Below are positions 37,018 through 47,859 of a stretch of 64,000 nucleotides of DNA, piece after piece. The position numbers and the translations under genes were made by a program. The notes below the pieces were generated by a model, which saw only the letters and a program-made list of their open reading frames with translations, was not told the DNA's origin and made no database searches. Origin of the DNA: Globicephala melas (lineage: Eukaryota; Chordata; Mammalia; Artiodactyla; Delphinidae). Every line of letters starts with the position of its first letter. The first letter of the stretch is position 1. The DNA lies in NCBI RefSeq assembly GCF_963455315.2, contig NC_083323.1, positions 56,175,698-56,239,697 on the forward strand, read 5' to 3'.

Positions 37018-37249
37018 AATTGCTAAGTTTGGGGTAATTTTTAATACAGCAGAAGATAACCAATAAGCATTTGAAGACATACTCTTGTGTACTTAGAGAA
37101 ACCAGATGGCTCTTTATAACTTTATTATTTTGTAGAGATTGCAAAACAGACATATAGAATATTGCATAGATACTCATCCAATTAACAGCACAATTAATTT
37201 ACATGTTTTCCCATAAAAATAACAGCAAAAGTTTGTTTTTAGTATGAGT

Positions 37250-37620
37250 TGTCTTTTTTAAAAACTTTATATTTTTAGAGCAGTTTTAAGTTCACCATAT
37301 AACTGAAAAAAAGGTATAGAGATTTTCCACATACCCGCTAGCCCCACACATGCAGTTTCCCCCATTACCAATATCCCCCGCCAAAGTGGTATATTTATTA
37401 CAATTGATGAACCTACATTGACACATCACAATCACCCAAAGTCCATAGTTTATATTAGTGCTTACTCTTGATGTTGTATATTCTATGGGTTTGAACAAAA
37501 GTATAATGACATATAGTCATCATTATGGTATCATAGAATAGTTTTACTGTCCTAAACCTCTTCTGTGGTTTGTCTATTCATCGCTCCTCTCCTCACTTCC
37601 TAGACTGTCTCTTACTTCTG
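37250..37620 (-). mobile_element. Old L1 3' UTR fragment
   Basis: Antisense L1M-type 3' UTR: 'ttagagcagttttaagttca', 'gatgaacctacattgacaca', 'cacccaaagtccatagttta'. Confidence 0.8.
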
Positions 37621-39395
37621 AAAAACTTCAACTGCTACACAAATATTAAAAAAATGATGCTAAATATCTATGATTTATGACCTCTAGGCATCAACAAGTA
37701 AACTGACAAAGCTTAGGCAACCCATTATTGATCTATTCTCACCTTCACACATTCTGCTGAAATATTGAGTGGCAAAATTTCTATTAGCTGTCCAAAGACT
37801 TGTGAGAATCACCTTACAAGTTCAACACACATTAATATGTCCCATTTCCTGTGTACAGTTTTTTATTTTTAATTCAAAGCTAAAATTGTTAAGTATTTTC
37901 AATTTCACCTTTTAACTGACTGTAAACCAATCCTTGTTTGACTCTCAATCTCCCTCTTCCCCTTTCTCCCTCCTTAATTCACTTCTTATCTGCTGTTTCT
38001 TTTTTTCTACTTTTCTGCCCAAAGATAATGGTCATTTATTTCTCATTAATTTTATACCCAATCACAAAGGATGCAGGAACCAAAGGCAAGTACATATAAT
38101 AAAAAGTAGTAACATGGGCAATGACTAAAGTCAAACGTTATAGCCTAAGTAAAAATAAAGATGCAAGTTTTAGTTCATTTCTTCTCTGAGAAGAATAACA
38201 CACTATAATAGTTTTAGCCCTTTATAATAACCAGACAACTTTCTAAGAAGAACAAATGCAGGCACCCCAGAGCATTGACATAGAATAACATATCTTTCAA
38301 AACAGACAACAGTTAGTAATAAACACATGGTTAAACTTGATATAAGAATAAAAAATTTCTTCACAATAAGTATTAGAAACCCAAACAATATAGTACCAAA
38401 ATTTTAACATGAATAAGAATAATTTAATTAAGAATGGAGCATGAGATATAATTGTATCTAATAAGAAAAATGTTTTTTAAATATTCAATAGTAAATTATA
38501 GTAAATAGTAATTTACTATATAGTAAATTATTGAGAAATAACATTTAAACTTTGCATTAAATTAGTTAGCATCTTTTTTTAGAACTGAAATGGCTATAAG
38601 AATGTCATATTTATTTATTTAAATTTAATGCTGAAAATAAAAGACTAATTATTTTAAAAGAATCTTCTGTTAACTTATCTAACTGTTTTCATTGGCATTG
38701 TGTGAGTGGAAGAGGTATAGAAATAACTGCTATGAATATATTAATCAAGCATTGCTGGAGAAAGTATTATTTTAGGAAAAATCATTAAAGCAAAACGAAA
38801 AAAAACCTTTTCTAATACAACTAGGTCATTCAATGTAAAATTTTAGCAGTTGCTACTCTTCACCATACATTTTTTCGTGAGCTCATGGACCCCTATAAAT
38901 GTGGCACATGATGGGAAACTGATCACAGTAGATGTTTTTTTAAAATGGCACCAAAGATTCTTGTGCTTTGGAATTAATCCACCAGTTACCACGCTGCTGA
39001 TAGATCTCAGTTTGCATACATCCTTCAAATTAATGAGAAAGCCACATTTTATTCAGTGCCATTTCTACACACACACACAAACACACACAGTCCTACCCCA
39101 AAACATCACTAACATCTACAAATATTTTTGCCTTAAATCTTCCATAATTTCCAGTTAGCTACATTGTTTTGCTTTGTCAATTATGTCTTCATCTATAAAG
39201 GTTTTCTTATACCTCCTCTATGTGGAAAACCATACAGTAATAATGCCAATAATTACATTGAATATTTTTTTAAATAAAAAGCAAAAGATCAAGCACCAGA
39301 AAGATGCCTACTATGCTAATCATATAAAATAAAATTTCATTAGCTATATCTCAACTATATCATGGTGACATAAAGTTTGATGAAAACCAGTAATA
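37621..39395. other. Unassigned AT-rich stretch with palindromes
   Basis: No transposon recognised. It includes the palindrome cluster at 38485-38530 and an (AC)n run at 39066-39089. The stretch 38690-38780 is repeat-free but shows no coding signal. Confidence 0.4.
38485..38532. repeat. Palindrome cluster of 'tagtaaat' units
   Basis: A perfect 20-bp palindrome, 'aatttactatatagtaaatt', lies at 38510-38529. It overlaps a second hairpin, 'tatagtaaat-agta-atttactata'. Four 'agtaaat' copies occur within 48 bp. Confidence 0.85.
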
Positions 39396-40837
39396 ATTCT
39401 CTTTTATTAAGATATAATTTAACACAATAAAATTCACCCTTTTACAGTATACAACTCAGTGGATTTTAGTATACTCACAAACTTTTGCAGCCATCACCAT
39501 TTGGTAATTCCAGAACATTTTCATCACCCACGAAAAAGCCCTATGTCTATTAGCCATCATTCCCATTCCTTCCTTCCTCCAGCCTCTGGTATCTACTATT
39601 TGTCTCTATTTGCCTATTCTGGACATTTCAGATAAATGGAATCATACAGTATTTAACCTTTGTGACCAGCTTCTTTCACTTAGTGTAATGTTTTGAGGCT
39701 CATACATGTTGTAGCATATTTCAGAACATCATTCCTTTTTATGGCTGAATAATATTCTGTTGCGTGAATGTACGTTTTTTTCATCCATTTATCATTTGAC
39801 AAACATTTGGGCCATTTCCACATTTTGGCTATGATGAAGAATGTTGCTGTGAACATTCATGTACAAGTTTTTGTGGGAACATATGTTTTCAGTTCTTTTG
39901 GGTATATACCTAGGAGTGGAACTTCTGGGTTGTATGTTAATTCTATGTTTATCATATTGAGGAACCACCAAACTGTTTTCCACAGTGGCTGTAGCATTTT
40001 ACATTCCCACCAGCAATATATGAGTGTTCCAATTTCTCCACATCCTCCCCTAATATCTGTTATTTTCTGTTTGTTGTTGTCTTTAAATAGCTATCCTAGC
40101 CAGTAATGAGTGGTCCCACTGTGGTTTTGATTTGCATTTCCCTAAGGACCAGTGATGTGGAGCAACTTTTCATGTACTTATTGGGCATTTGATAATCTTC
40201 TGTGCAGAATGTTTTTTCAAATTCTTTGCCCACTTTTAAATTTTTATTATTTTACCCTGTAACCCTGTTAAACTCACTTATAAACTGTAGTTTTGGTTTT
40301 GGGGGCAGAGGAATTCTTAGGATTTTCTATATGTAAGATCATGGCATCTGTAAATAGAGAGACTTTTACTTCTTCCTTTCAAATATAGAAGATGTTCATT
40401 TCCTGTTCTTGCCTAATTTTCCTGACTAGGACGTCTAGTAAAATGTTGAATAGAATGGACTTCCTTGCCTTGTTCCTAATCTTAGGGGAAAACATTCAGT
40501 CTTTCACCGTTAAGTATGATGTTAGCTTTGGGGTTTTTATACAAGTCCTTTAACAGTCTGAGGAAATTCCTTTCTCTCTTAGTGTATTGAATGTTTTGTC
40601 AAATGCTTTTAAAGCATATGTTGAGGTGATCATGTGGGTTTTGACCTTCATTATATTCATTGGTGTATTACATTGATTGACTTTGGAGCCAAACTTGCTT
40701 TTCTGGGAAAAATCCCACTTGGTCATTTTGTATAATGCTTTTCATGCACTGTGGATTACCTTTCTAGTATTTTGTTGAGGACTTTTGCATTTATATTTAT
40801 AAAAGATATTAGTCTATAATTTGCTCTTCTGTTGGAG

Positions 40838-41229
40838 TAGCCAATTAAAATGACAAGCCAAAGTAACCGTCGAGCCTTTAATCACTTACTGAGATAGTAA
40901 GAAGCTAAACTGGAGAAAATGCTGATTCTCCTCTGTTCCATTTTTCCTATGGAATGACACTGGTCAAGGGCCAGGTTAATTAGCACAGATGTGGGAATCA
41001 TCTCACTGCAGAGGGAGCCCTAAACAGAAGTCTCCTAAAGTTTTATCTACCCAGTCAAGGGCAAAGGCAGAGTGTGGGAAAGTACTGACTCACAGTGAAG
41101 AAAACTGTCATCAGGGTTCCGCGAATCCTTTCCCTGGTAAGGTGGACTCTGCCGAGGTAACTGAGGAAGGCCTCTAATGAAGGCTCCAGGTGAAGAGGTC
41201 TTTGAATGAAGGCATCTGGACTAGTAATG
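40838..41229. other. Unassigned ~390-bp block inside the L1
   Basis: Less AT-rich than its L1 flanks and not L1 text. Contains 'aagtaaccgtcgagccttta' and 'gttccgcgaatcctttccct'. No terminal repeats or poly(A) seen. It replaces the L1 stretch expected here and could be an unrecognised insertion or a rearranged segment. Confidence 0.5.
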
Positions 41230-41560
41230 CTGAAAGCATACTTTGTATGATTTCAATCCTTTTACATTTACTGAGATTTGTTTTCTAGGCTAACATATGG
41301 TCTATCTTGGAGAATGTTCCTTGTGTACTTGAGAAGACTGTATATTCTGCTGTTGTTCTGTGGAGTGTTTTTAAAATGTCTGTTAGGTCCAGTTGATTTA
41401 TAATGTTGTTCAAGTCTTCTACTTCCTTGATAATCATTTGTCTAGTTGTTCTATTCATTATTGAACGTAGGGTTTTGAAGTCTCCACTTACTGTTGAATG
41501 GTATATTTCTCCTCTCCGTTTTGTCAGTTTAGTTCTCGATTTTGAGACTCTGATTATGGT

Positions 41561-41632
41561 TTATATATATAATTAATATATTAATATACTAACAATATAT
41601 TAATTAATATAACAATTAATATATTAATATTA
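41561..41632. repeat. AT-rich palindromic low-complexity tract
   Basis: Almost pure A/T with repeated 'aattaatata' and 'atattaat' units that pair with one another. Confidence 0.8.
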
Positions 41633-42358
41633 GTCATATCTTCTTGATGGATTGACCCTTTTATTATTGAACATCCTATATGATCCCATTCTCTTCTCTC
41701 TCTTTTGTCCTTTTATTGTTGTATAAATTACATATTTATACACTGTATACCCATCAGTACAAATTTAACATTATTGCTTTATACAGCTGTCTTTTAAGTC
41801 AGAGAGGGAAAAGTGTTAGAAACAACAAAAACAATTTATACTGTCTTTTATATTTACCTATGTAAATATTTTTACTGCTTCTCTTTATATCTTCAGATGG
41901 ATTTGAGTTACTATCTAGAGCTATTTCCTTTTAGCCCGAAGAACACCCTTTAGTATTTCTTATAGGGCAGGTCTTTTAATGATAAATTCTCTCAGTGTTT
42001 GATTACATGGGAATGTCTTAATTTATTTTTCTTTTTTGAAGAATAGTATGCTAGATATAGAATTCTTTGTTGGCAGAGTTTTTTCCTTTATGCATTTTAA
42101 AATGTAATTCCCTTTAAGCCTCCACATTTTCTGATGAGAATTAGCTATTCATCTTTTTGAGGATCTTTTGTATGTGATAGTCATTTCTCTCTTGTTGCTC
42201 TCATGGTTCTCTCTCTGGCTTTGGCTTTTGACAGTTTGATTATGATGTGTCTAGATGTGGATATCTTTGAATTTCTCCTACTTGGATTTCATTGAGCTTG
42301 TTGGATGTGTAGACTAATGTTTAGCATCAAATTTGGAAAGTTCATCCATTAATTTTTT

Positions 42359-42463
42359 TTTTTACATCTTTATTGGAGTATAATTGCTTTACAATGGTGT
42401 GTTAGTTTCTGCTTTATAACAAAGTGAATCGGTTATACATATACATATGTTCTCACATCTCTT
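42359..42463 (-). mobile_element. Very short L1 3' end inserted in older L1
   Basis: About 105 bp of antisense L1 3' UTR ('ctttattggagtataattgc', 'agtttctgctttataacaaa'). An exact 15-bp target duplication, 'atccattaatttttt', lies at 42344-42358 and 42464-42478. Confidence 0.92.
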
Positions 42464-43425
42464 ATCCATTAATTTTTTGAATATTATTTCTGCCCCTTTC
42501 TTTCTGGGATTCTCATTTTATGTATGTTGATACATTTGATGGTATCTCACAGAACTCTGAGGTTCTATTCATTTTTCTTTATTCCTTTGTCTTTCTGTTT
42601 TTCAGATTAGATAATCTCAACTAACCTATTTTCAAGTCTACTGATTCTTCTGCCAGTTGAATCTTCTACTGAGCTTCTCTACAGAATTTTTCAGTTAGGT
42701 TATTGTCCTTTACAGCTCCGAATTTCTCTTTTGTTCTTTTTCATCATTCCCATCTCTATATGGATATTCTCTATTTGATGAGATATTTTTCTTTTATATA
42801 ATTCTTTGGATATATTTAAACTAGCAGATTTTAGACTAGACAAAGTGTCTTTGTCTAGTAAGTCCAATATCTGGGTTTTTCCAAGCGCAATTTCTTTGGG
42901 TACTTTTCTCCTCCCTGTGTATAGGCCATACTTTCTTATTACCTTGCATGTCCTATAATTATTTTTGAAAACTGGACATTTTAGTGATATAATGTGGCAA
43001 CACTGGAAATCAAATTCCTCCTCCTCCCCAGTGTTCATTGTTGTTGCTATTTTGTTTTAATATGGCTTTAAAAAAAATTGTTTCCAGAACTAATTCTGTA
43101 AAATCTGTATTCTTTGTGATGTGTGGTCACTGAAATCTTTGCTCAATTAGATAAGTGGTCAGATAATGACTGGACAGAGATATTTTTAAATGCCTGAAAC
43201 CAGTAAGTCTCCCAGCCTTTGCTTTAAGGCTCCATGTATGTTTTGGGATATGCCTTAAATGCTCAGGCAGGCAGTTTACAACTTTGTCTTACTCTTCACT
43301 TCCTGATTACACAGAGCCTCAAAGTCAGCCAGAGGTGAGATGGTAGAGCCCTCTCAGGTTTTTCCTGGACATGTACAGAGCCCAACTCATGTAAGTTGTT
43401 TTTTAGCTTCTCAGGAATATGTCAG

Positions 43426-43433
<8 letters not shown>

Positions 43434-43456
<23 letters not shown>

Positions 43457-43648
43457 GTGGTACACGGGCCTCTCACTGTTGTGGCCTCTCCCGTTGCGGA
43501 GCACAGGCTCCGGACGCGCAGGCTCAGGGGCCATGGCTCACGGGCCTAGCCGCTCCGCAGCATGTGGGATCCTCCCGGACTGGGGCACGAACCCGTGTCC
43601 CCTGCATCGGCAGGTGGACTCTCAACCACTGCACCACCAAGGAAGCCC
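43434..43648 (-). mobile_element. CHR-2-type SINE
   Basis: Antisense full-length copy with a long T tail. An exact 14-bp target duplication, 'tgtcagaacttttt', lies at 43420-43433 and 43649-43662. Confidence 0.95.
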
Positions 43649-44154
43649 TGTCAGAACTTTTTAAAACCTCCCCTGGACATTTCATCCTCCAGGTATTTAT
43701 TTACGTGTTTGTTCCACTTGTGGTTTACCCCAACCTTTATCACTGCTTCAAGCAGCTGTCATGCTAAACAGCTGCCATTGATTGTTTTTGACAAACACCA
43801 CAGAGAAAAGGCTGTTTACACTGACAGAGCTCTCATTCAGGTCAAATAAAGACAAGCTTCACGAAAGGGTTTTTCTAGGGAAATGCCAGAGAGGCCAGAT
43901 AATAACAGTTATCTGGGAAGGAGGCCTTGGAGGAACTCAAACCCCTTCTTTGGCCTCCAGAGTCTGCTACGCTGCTGGCTTTCACCATGATTGCAAGGCT
44001 GTTGGTTTTTAAGACTCACAGAACAGGGGAAGTTGAGTGGGACTGGGACAAGGTAAATGCCACAAAGCTTGCTGTTCTTACTGAGATTTAGTCATTTTTC
44101 CTAAATAAATGACCCCCAGATTGTTGCAAGCCTTTGGTTAATTTCCAAAGTTTT

Positions 44155-44343
44155 TTTTAAGATTTTTTTTTTTGATGCGGACTATTTGAAGTCTTTATTG
44201 AATTTGTTACAATATTGCTTCTGTTTTATGTTTTGTTTTTTTGGCCACGAGGCAAGTGGGATCTTAACTCCTGACCAGGGATCGAACCTGCCCCCCCTGC
44301 ATTGGAAGGTGAAGTCTCACCCACTGGACCACCAGGGAAGTCC
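44155..44343 (-). mobile_element. tRNA-derived SINE with distinct 3' tail
   Basis: The 5' end (minus strand) matches the CHR-like head ('ccaccagggaagtccc', 'gaccagggatcgaacct'), but the 3' part ('gaagtctttattgaatttgt', 'acaatattgcttctgtttta') differs from the CHR copies. A weak target duplication, 'ccaaagtttt' / 'ccagagtttt', flanks it. I regard it as an older cetartiodactyl SINE subfamily. Confidence 0.8.
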
Positions 44344-44620
44344 CCAGAGTTTTAAAAAAGTTGGTTTGGGTATCTTTTTGCCAGTGAACTTATTGCTTTT
44401 ATGAAAGAGAGGGTTTTTGGTGGTTTTTACTTAGCTATTCCCATTGCCATTCAGCATCAGTTCTTAAGATGACATTATTCTTTTTCTTTTCCAGAGGATT
44501 TTTATTGAAGCAACTTATAGTCAGTGGATATATTAACATACCAAATATTTTTATAGCAAACTTGTATATGTATCTGCTTCTTTGTTCCTAAGAAATATTT
44601 GTTGAAATTGGAAACTTTTT

Positions 44621-44786
44621 TTTTCATATTTATTCATTTATTTGGTTGCACCAGGTCTTAGTTGCGGCAGGCGGGCTCCTTAGTTGCGGCATGCGTGTGG
44701 GATCTAGTTCCCTGACCAGAGATCAAACCCAGGCCACCTGCATTGGGAGCGCAGAGTTTTATCCACTGCACCACCAGAGAAGTCCC
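44621..44786 (-). mobile_element. Older CHR-related SINE, short body
   Basis: Antisense copy from a T/A-rich tail through 'cttagttgcggcaggcgggc' to 'ccaccagagaagtccc'. An exact 15-bp target duplication, 'gaaattggaaacttt', flanks it at 44604-44618 and 44787-44801. The body is about half the CHR-1-like length. Confidence 0.88.
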
Positions 44787-44803
44787 GAAATTGGAAACTT
44801 TTT

Positions 44804-45520
44804 CAAAAACAAAACTTTTGATATGTTAATGGAATTCAAATGAGTTTAGTAAGTTTTAGATACAACACCTTGGTACACAGAGGTCTCCAAATGATAGATT
44901 GGCTTGAAAACCATTAGGTCAAAAAGAAAATGATGATCTGAGCCACAGTAACCATTATTATTCTTATGATTATTACTATTGATTATAGCAACTATATATT
45001 GAGTTTTGCTATATGAAATGCCCATTTGGGGAGAATTACAAAGCAAATAAGACTATATTTATGATTTAATACAACAAACTTCATTACATTATTAATCATT
45101 ATGGTCATCGGTTACCAGTGTTTAAACAGGAGAGATTTATTACTACAGATAAGTCAATATATCTGGTGCCTTTTTTTGCTTAAAGTCATAAAAAATATAT
45201 ATGACAAGTCTTCATGGTTAAGATTTTCTGCATTATAGCTTTCATTTTCTAATATAGTATACATAATTTTTACAACAATGGCAGAAGAAATGTAACCTTT
45301 CCATTGATGTTTATTTACTGTTTTTATTTATTTCTGTACTTTCTTGCATTTCTTCATGAATACAAATAACACAAATTCTTTTGGCTAATATGTTCATAAT
45401 TTTATATTGTGGGCTTAGAAAACAGTTTTCAAACCAAACATAAGCAAGAAAGCATTTGCTGATTCCCTTAATATGCAAACTATCAGATGCCAATTAGTTT
45501 GTTGATTCTTTCCACTGCAG
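44804..45520. other. Unassigned AT-rich stretch
   Basis: No element recognised. Confidence 0.35.
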
Positions 45521-45690
45521 TTGCATGTGTGTGGGCAGGAATGAAGTCCAAGTTTTCATTCCTTTTTCTGTTTCTTGTCATGTTGGCTTTAGACTACTGC
45601 TATTGGATCCAGCTGAACCTCTTCTCACAGTGGGTGGGCCTGGAAATATTTTCTCCTCATATCCTTTTTAATCCTATTCCCCCATTTGTG
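45521..45690 (+). other. Exon-like open block with both splice signals
   Basis: A 170-bp block lies between a good acceptor ('gattctttccactgcag', ending 45520) and a good donor (TTTGTG|gtaagc at 45690/45691). It is open in the frame that reads 'KSKFSFLFLFLVMLALDYC' then 'NLFSQWVGLEIF', a hydrophobic stretch that could span a membrane once. GC content is higher than in its flanks. I recognise no family and see no partner exon on this strand nearby. Chance, a decayed repeat or a lost-gene exon are all possible. Confidence 0.25.
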
Positions 45691-46785
45691 GTAAGCATCT
45701 TTATTTTCACCCAACTAAAAATCTGTTTGCTTTCTGACTTTTATTGCAAGATGATTATTTGGCCCACAAAATATTTTTTAAATAAATACTTTTATATCTA
45801 GAGAAAAATTTTACATTTCAGTGAGAGATCTAGTGGATAGACTTAACTTTAATTCTTTCAAAAACATTTTAGGCAGTATTAGGTTTGAATACTACTTGTG
45901 TGTTCTCTTCCAAATCATAAATGGGCAATCCTCAAAGGAGTAAGGTGAAATCTTACATCTGACGGCTGGTCCAACCTATTTAGATTCTTTGGGTCCTTAA
46001 GACTGAATAGAACAAAACATTAAAAATGTTTTTTCGTTGTTGTTGATTCTGGAATTTATCCTTGTTGTAAGTAAGAAAGTTTTGAGGGAAACAGAACAGT
46101 CCTATAGTCCTATAGTCACCATGATTAAGCTGTTTAGAGAGGAACAAAATTACAAATGTTTCCGATCTTAATGTAGCCAATAAAAATTCCTCATGTTTAC
46201 CTGTAAGATCTAGAAAATAGAGGCAAAATGAACTAGTGAACTTGATGTTTACTTCCTTTTACTTCTCTTGTTCTTATGGCATAAATGCTGAACAGAGGAG
46301 GAATATTTAAGAAAAAAAGACCTAAACTGAATGTCAGAAAGCTGAAGTTACAGACTTGTATTTCTATTTTAATAGATTCTATGATCTAAATGATGAATAG
46401 TTCCTTTAAATAAGGATAATAAAAATTATCCCTCAAATTTCAGAGATATATTGGAAAATCTGAAGATCAAAGTGCTACACACACATGAAATATTATTGGA
46501 GATATTTGTATTTTAAAGGAGAGAAATGAACAAAATTTTAAATTTTGTTAAAGGCTGAGAATAAGAAACAAGGAAACAAACTTGTTTAGTACATCTCTCT
46601 AAATATATTGGAAGTGAATCTGTAGTGTGGGCACCAATTTCTTCACATTCCAACCTGAGATTTTCGTAGATTTCTTTGACAATAGTCATTTCCACTCTCA
46701 TTATTTCCACTATCATCCCAACTGTGTGAACAAAGAATACATAAGAAAGGCCCACAGTTACGAGGTGCCATTTGTGACAGACAGT
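45691..46785. other. Unassigned AT-rich stretch
   Basis: No element recognised apart from small direct repeats ('cctatagtcctatagtc' near 46100). Confidence 0.35.
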
Positions 46786-46789
46786 GATA

Positions 46790-47112
46790 AGCATTTAACA
46801 GAATAGTTTCCTTTCCTCTTGGGACCACATTTCTCAGCTGCCCTGCAATTAGGAGATTCATGTGGCAAAATTCTGGACAAGAGCATGTGTGCAGAAGTGA
46901 TGTAATATATTACCAGGACTGGACTTTAAAATGCTCCCACGCATGACTCTTGTACTCTTTCCCTATCTTCCAGGTAAATAGAGAGGAGTGCAGGGACCTA
47001 GAAAAAGGGAAAGCTCAAAAGGACAGGAGCCTGGGTTCTCTCCTTTTCATTGTGCTAAGTTACCGAGATTTGGGGATTGTTACATCAGTTAACCTATCTT
47101 AACCAATGCACT
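46790..47112 (+). repeat. LTR-like ancient repeat fragment
   Basis: Segments 'gggaccacatttctcagctg', 'gcagaagtgatgtaatatat' and, after a gap, 'gtgctaagttaccgagattt' with 'ggggattgttacatcagtta' fit an old mammalian LTR-like family related in layout to the one at 35610-37070. It ends just beyond the 3' side of the minus-strand gene remnant. Confidence 0.5.
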
Positions 47113-47240
47113 ATCATAGGATTTTATAGTCAGTTTAATTTAAAATTCTGGTTATACATTATGAAAAAAACTGTCTATGTCATCAATTTGGAGTAAATAT
47201 TTGCAACGATTGTTTGACAGGCTATGAATAAAACAACTGG

Positions 47241-47857
47241 TTAGTTGATCAAATCTTCAAAAATCAACTTGCTGCGTGAGTGTTGTATTTGTAAATATAG
47301 CTCTAGTAGCTGCTCTCTGGGAGTTTGATGTAAAACACAGAGTTTCCATATTGATCCATGAATGAGCTGTAAAGAGTGGCTAAATGTCTGGGCTTCCATT
47401 TGTTTGAGAGACTCCCGAGCCTCTGGGGGAACAATAACTAGACGGCGCTGGCAGCTGGCATTGTCTACAAGACTTTCAAGGATGCGGAGCAATTGCCGAA
47501 CAAGATGAAGACCTGCTGACATGTTTGGCCAAGGAAAATGAGTTGAAGGGAATTTCTACCAACTTAAGCAAATATTGACCTGGACAATAAGGTTAAAACA
47601 AAAAGAAAGCAAAATGATAAATTTGGGCTTAAATGTTGGAAATATTGTTGAAATTCTCTTAAAGTTAAGCGCTAGACATTGGGGCTGCAGTTTGTAATGA
47701 AGCATACCATATCCAATGCCCAAAATAAGCCTAAATACGATGATGACTGGCAAGCAATTTGAAAGAGCCAAGATATTAAGCCTTCTAATAGGAATGCAAA
47801 GCTCACTCGTGAGAAAAACGAAGTTCCCTTGTCAATCAGTCGAGTGCTTTTTTCATC
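47241..47857 (-). pseudogene. Unrecognised two-exon gene remnant (3' end)
   Basis: Exon A (47857-47708) is 150 bp, exactly 50 codons, with no stop. It follows a strong acceptor ('atgctcttttctcttag') and ends at ATG|gtatgc. It reads 'FAFLLEGLISWLFQIACQ' and 'YLGLFWALDM'. A 128-bp gap with GT...AG ends follows, closing in a long pyrimidine tract and 'ttattgtccag'. Exon B (47579-47241) continues in the same phase for 113 codons to a TAA. It contains 'GLHLVRQLLRILESLVDNAS' and 'RRLVIVPPEARESLKQMEAQ', a helix-rich, charged, protein-like sequence. The one defect is a TAG at codon 8 of exon B (47556-47558). An ATTAAA signal lies about 100 nt past the stop (47139-47134). The intron argues against a processed retrocopy. 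I do not recognise the family. It may be the last two exons of a lost or damaged gene, or a real gene if exon B starts downstream of the TAG. No earlier exon was identified. Confidence 0.45.
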
Positions 47858-47859
47858 CT

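Larger units (their letters stand above)
35610..37070 (+). repeat. LTR-like ancient repeat, split by two L1s
   Basis: The left part starts 'gcagtctctaagatgaccat' and contains 'gatcctgcaccctggtattc' and 'atatggcagaagtaatggga'. The right part includes 'agctggtggcttgactacaa' and ends 'ttgctaagtttggggtaatt ... agataaccaataag'. This order matches an old mammalian LTR-like family; I am not sure of the subfamily. There is no coding sequence. An antisense L1 piece and a later sense L1 split it. Confidence 0.6.
39400..44060 (-). mobile_element. Long decayed antisense L1 with later insertions
   Basis: From the 3' UTR ('attaagatataatttaacac') through the ORF2 C-terminal region (39.7-40.2 kb), the reverse transcriptase region (40.3-40.84 kb; 'tggacttccttgccttgttc', 'ttttgttgaggacttttgca'), 5' ORF2 (41.23-41.55 kb; 'ggtccagttgatttataatg') to old 5' sequence (41.88-43.2 kb; 'ggatttgagttactatctag', 'tgatgtgtctagatgtggat'). 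Beyond 43.2 kb assignment weakens. An unassigned block (40838-41229), a small L1 (42359-42463) and a SINE (43434-43648) interrupt it. It is too decayed for any protein. Confidence 0.75.

Noticed and set aside
43340..43767. Several overlapping Arg/Gly/Pro-rich frames
   Set aside because: CpG-rich SINE body read in three frames; no host coding potential.
39400..44060. A functional reverse transcriptase gene
   Set aside because: The L1 remnant is riddled with stops, indels and insertions in all frames.
47241..47857. Interpretation as a processed retrocopy
   Set aside because: The gap between blocks has splice-like ends and the blocks match in phase only when it is removed; no poly(A) or target duplication is seen. 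A retrocopy with an accidental insertion cannot be fully excluded.
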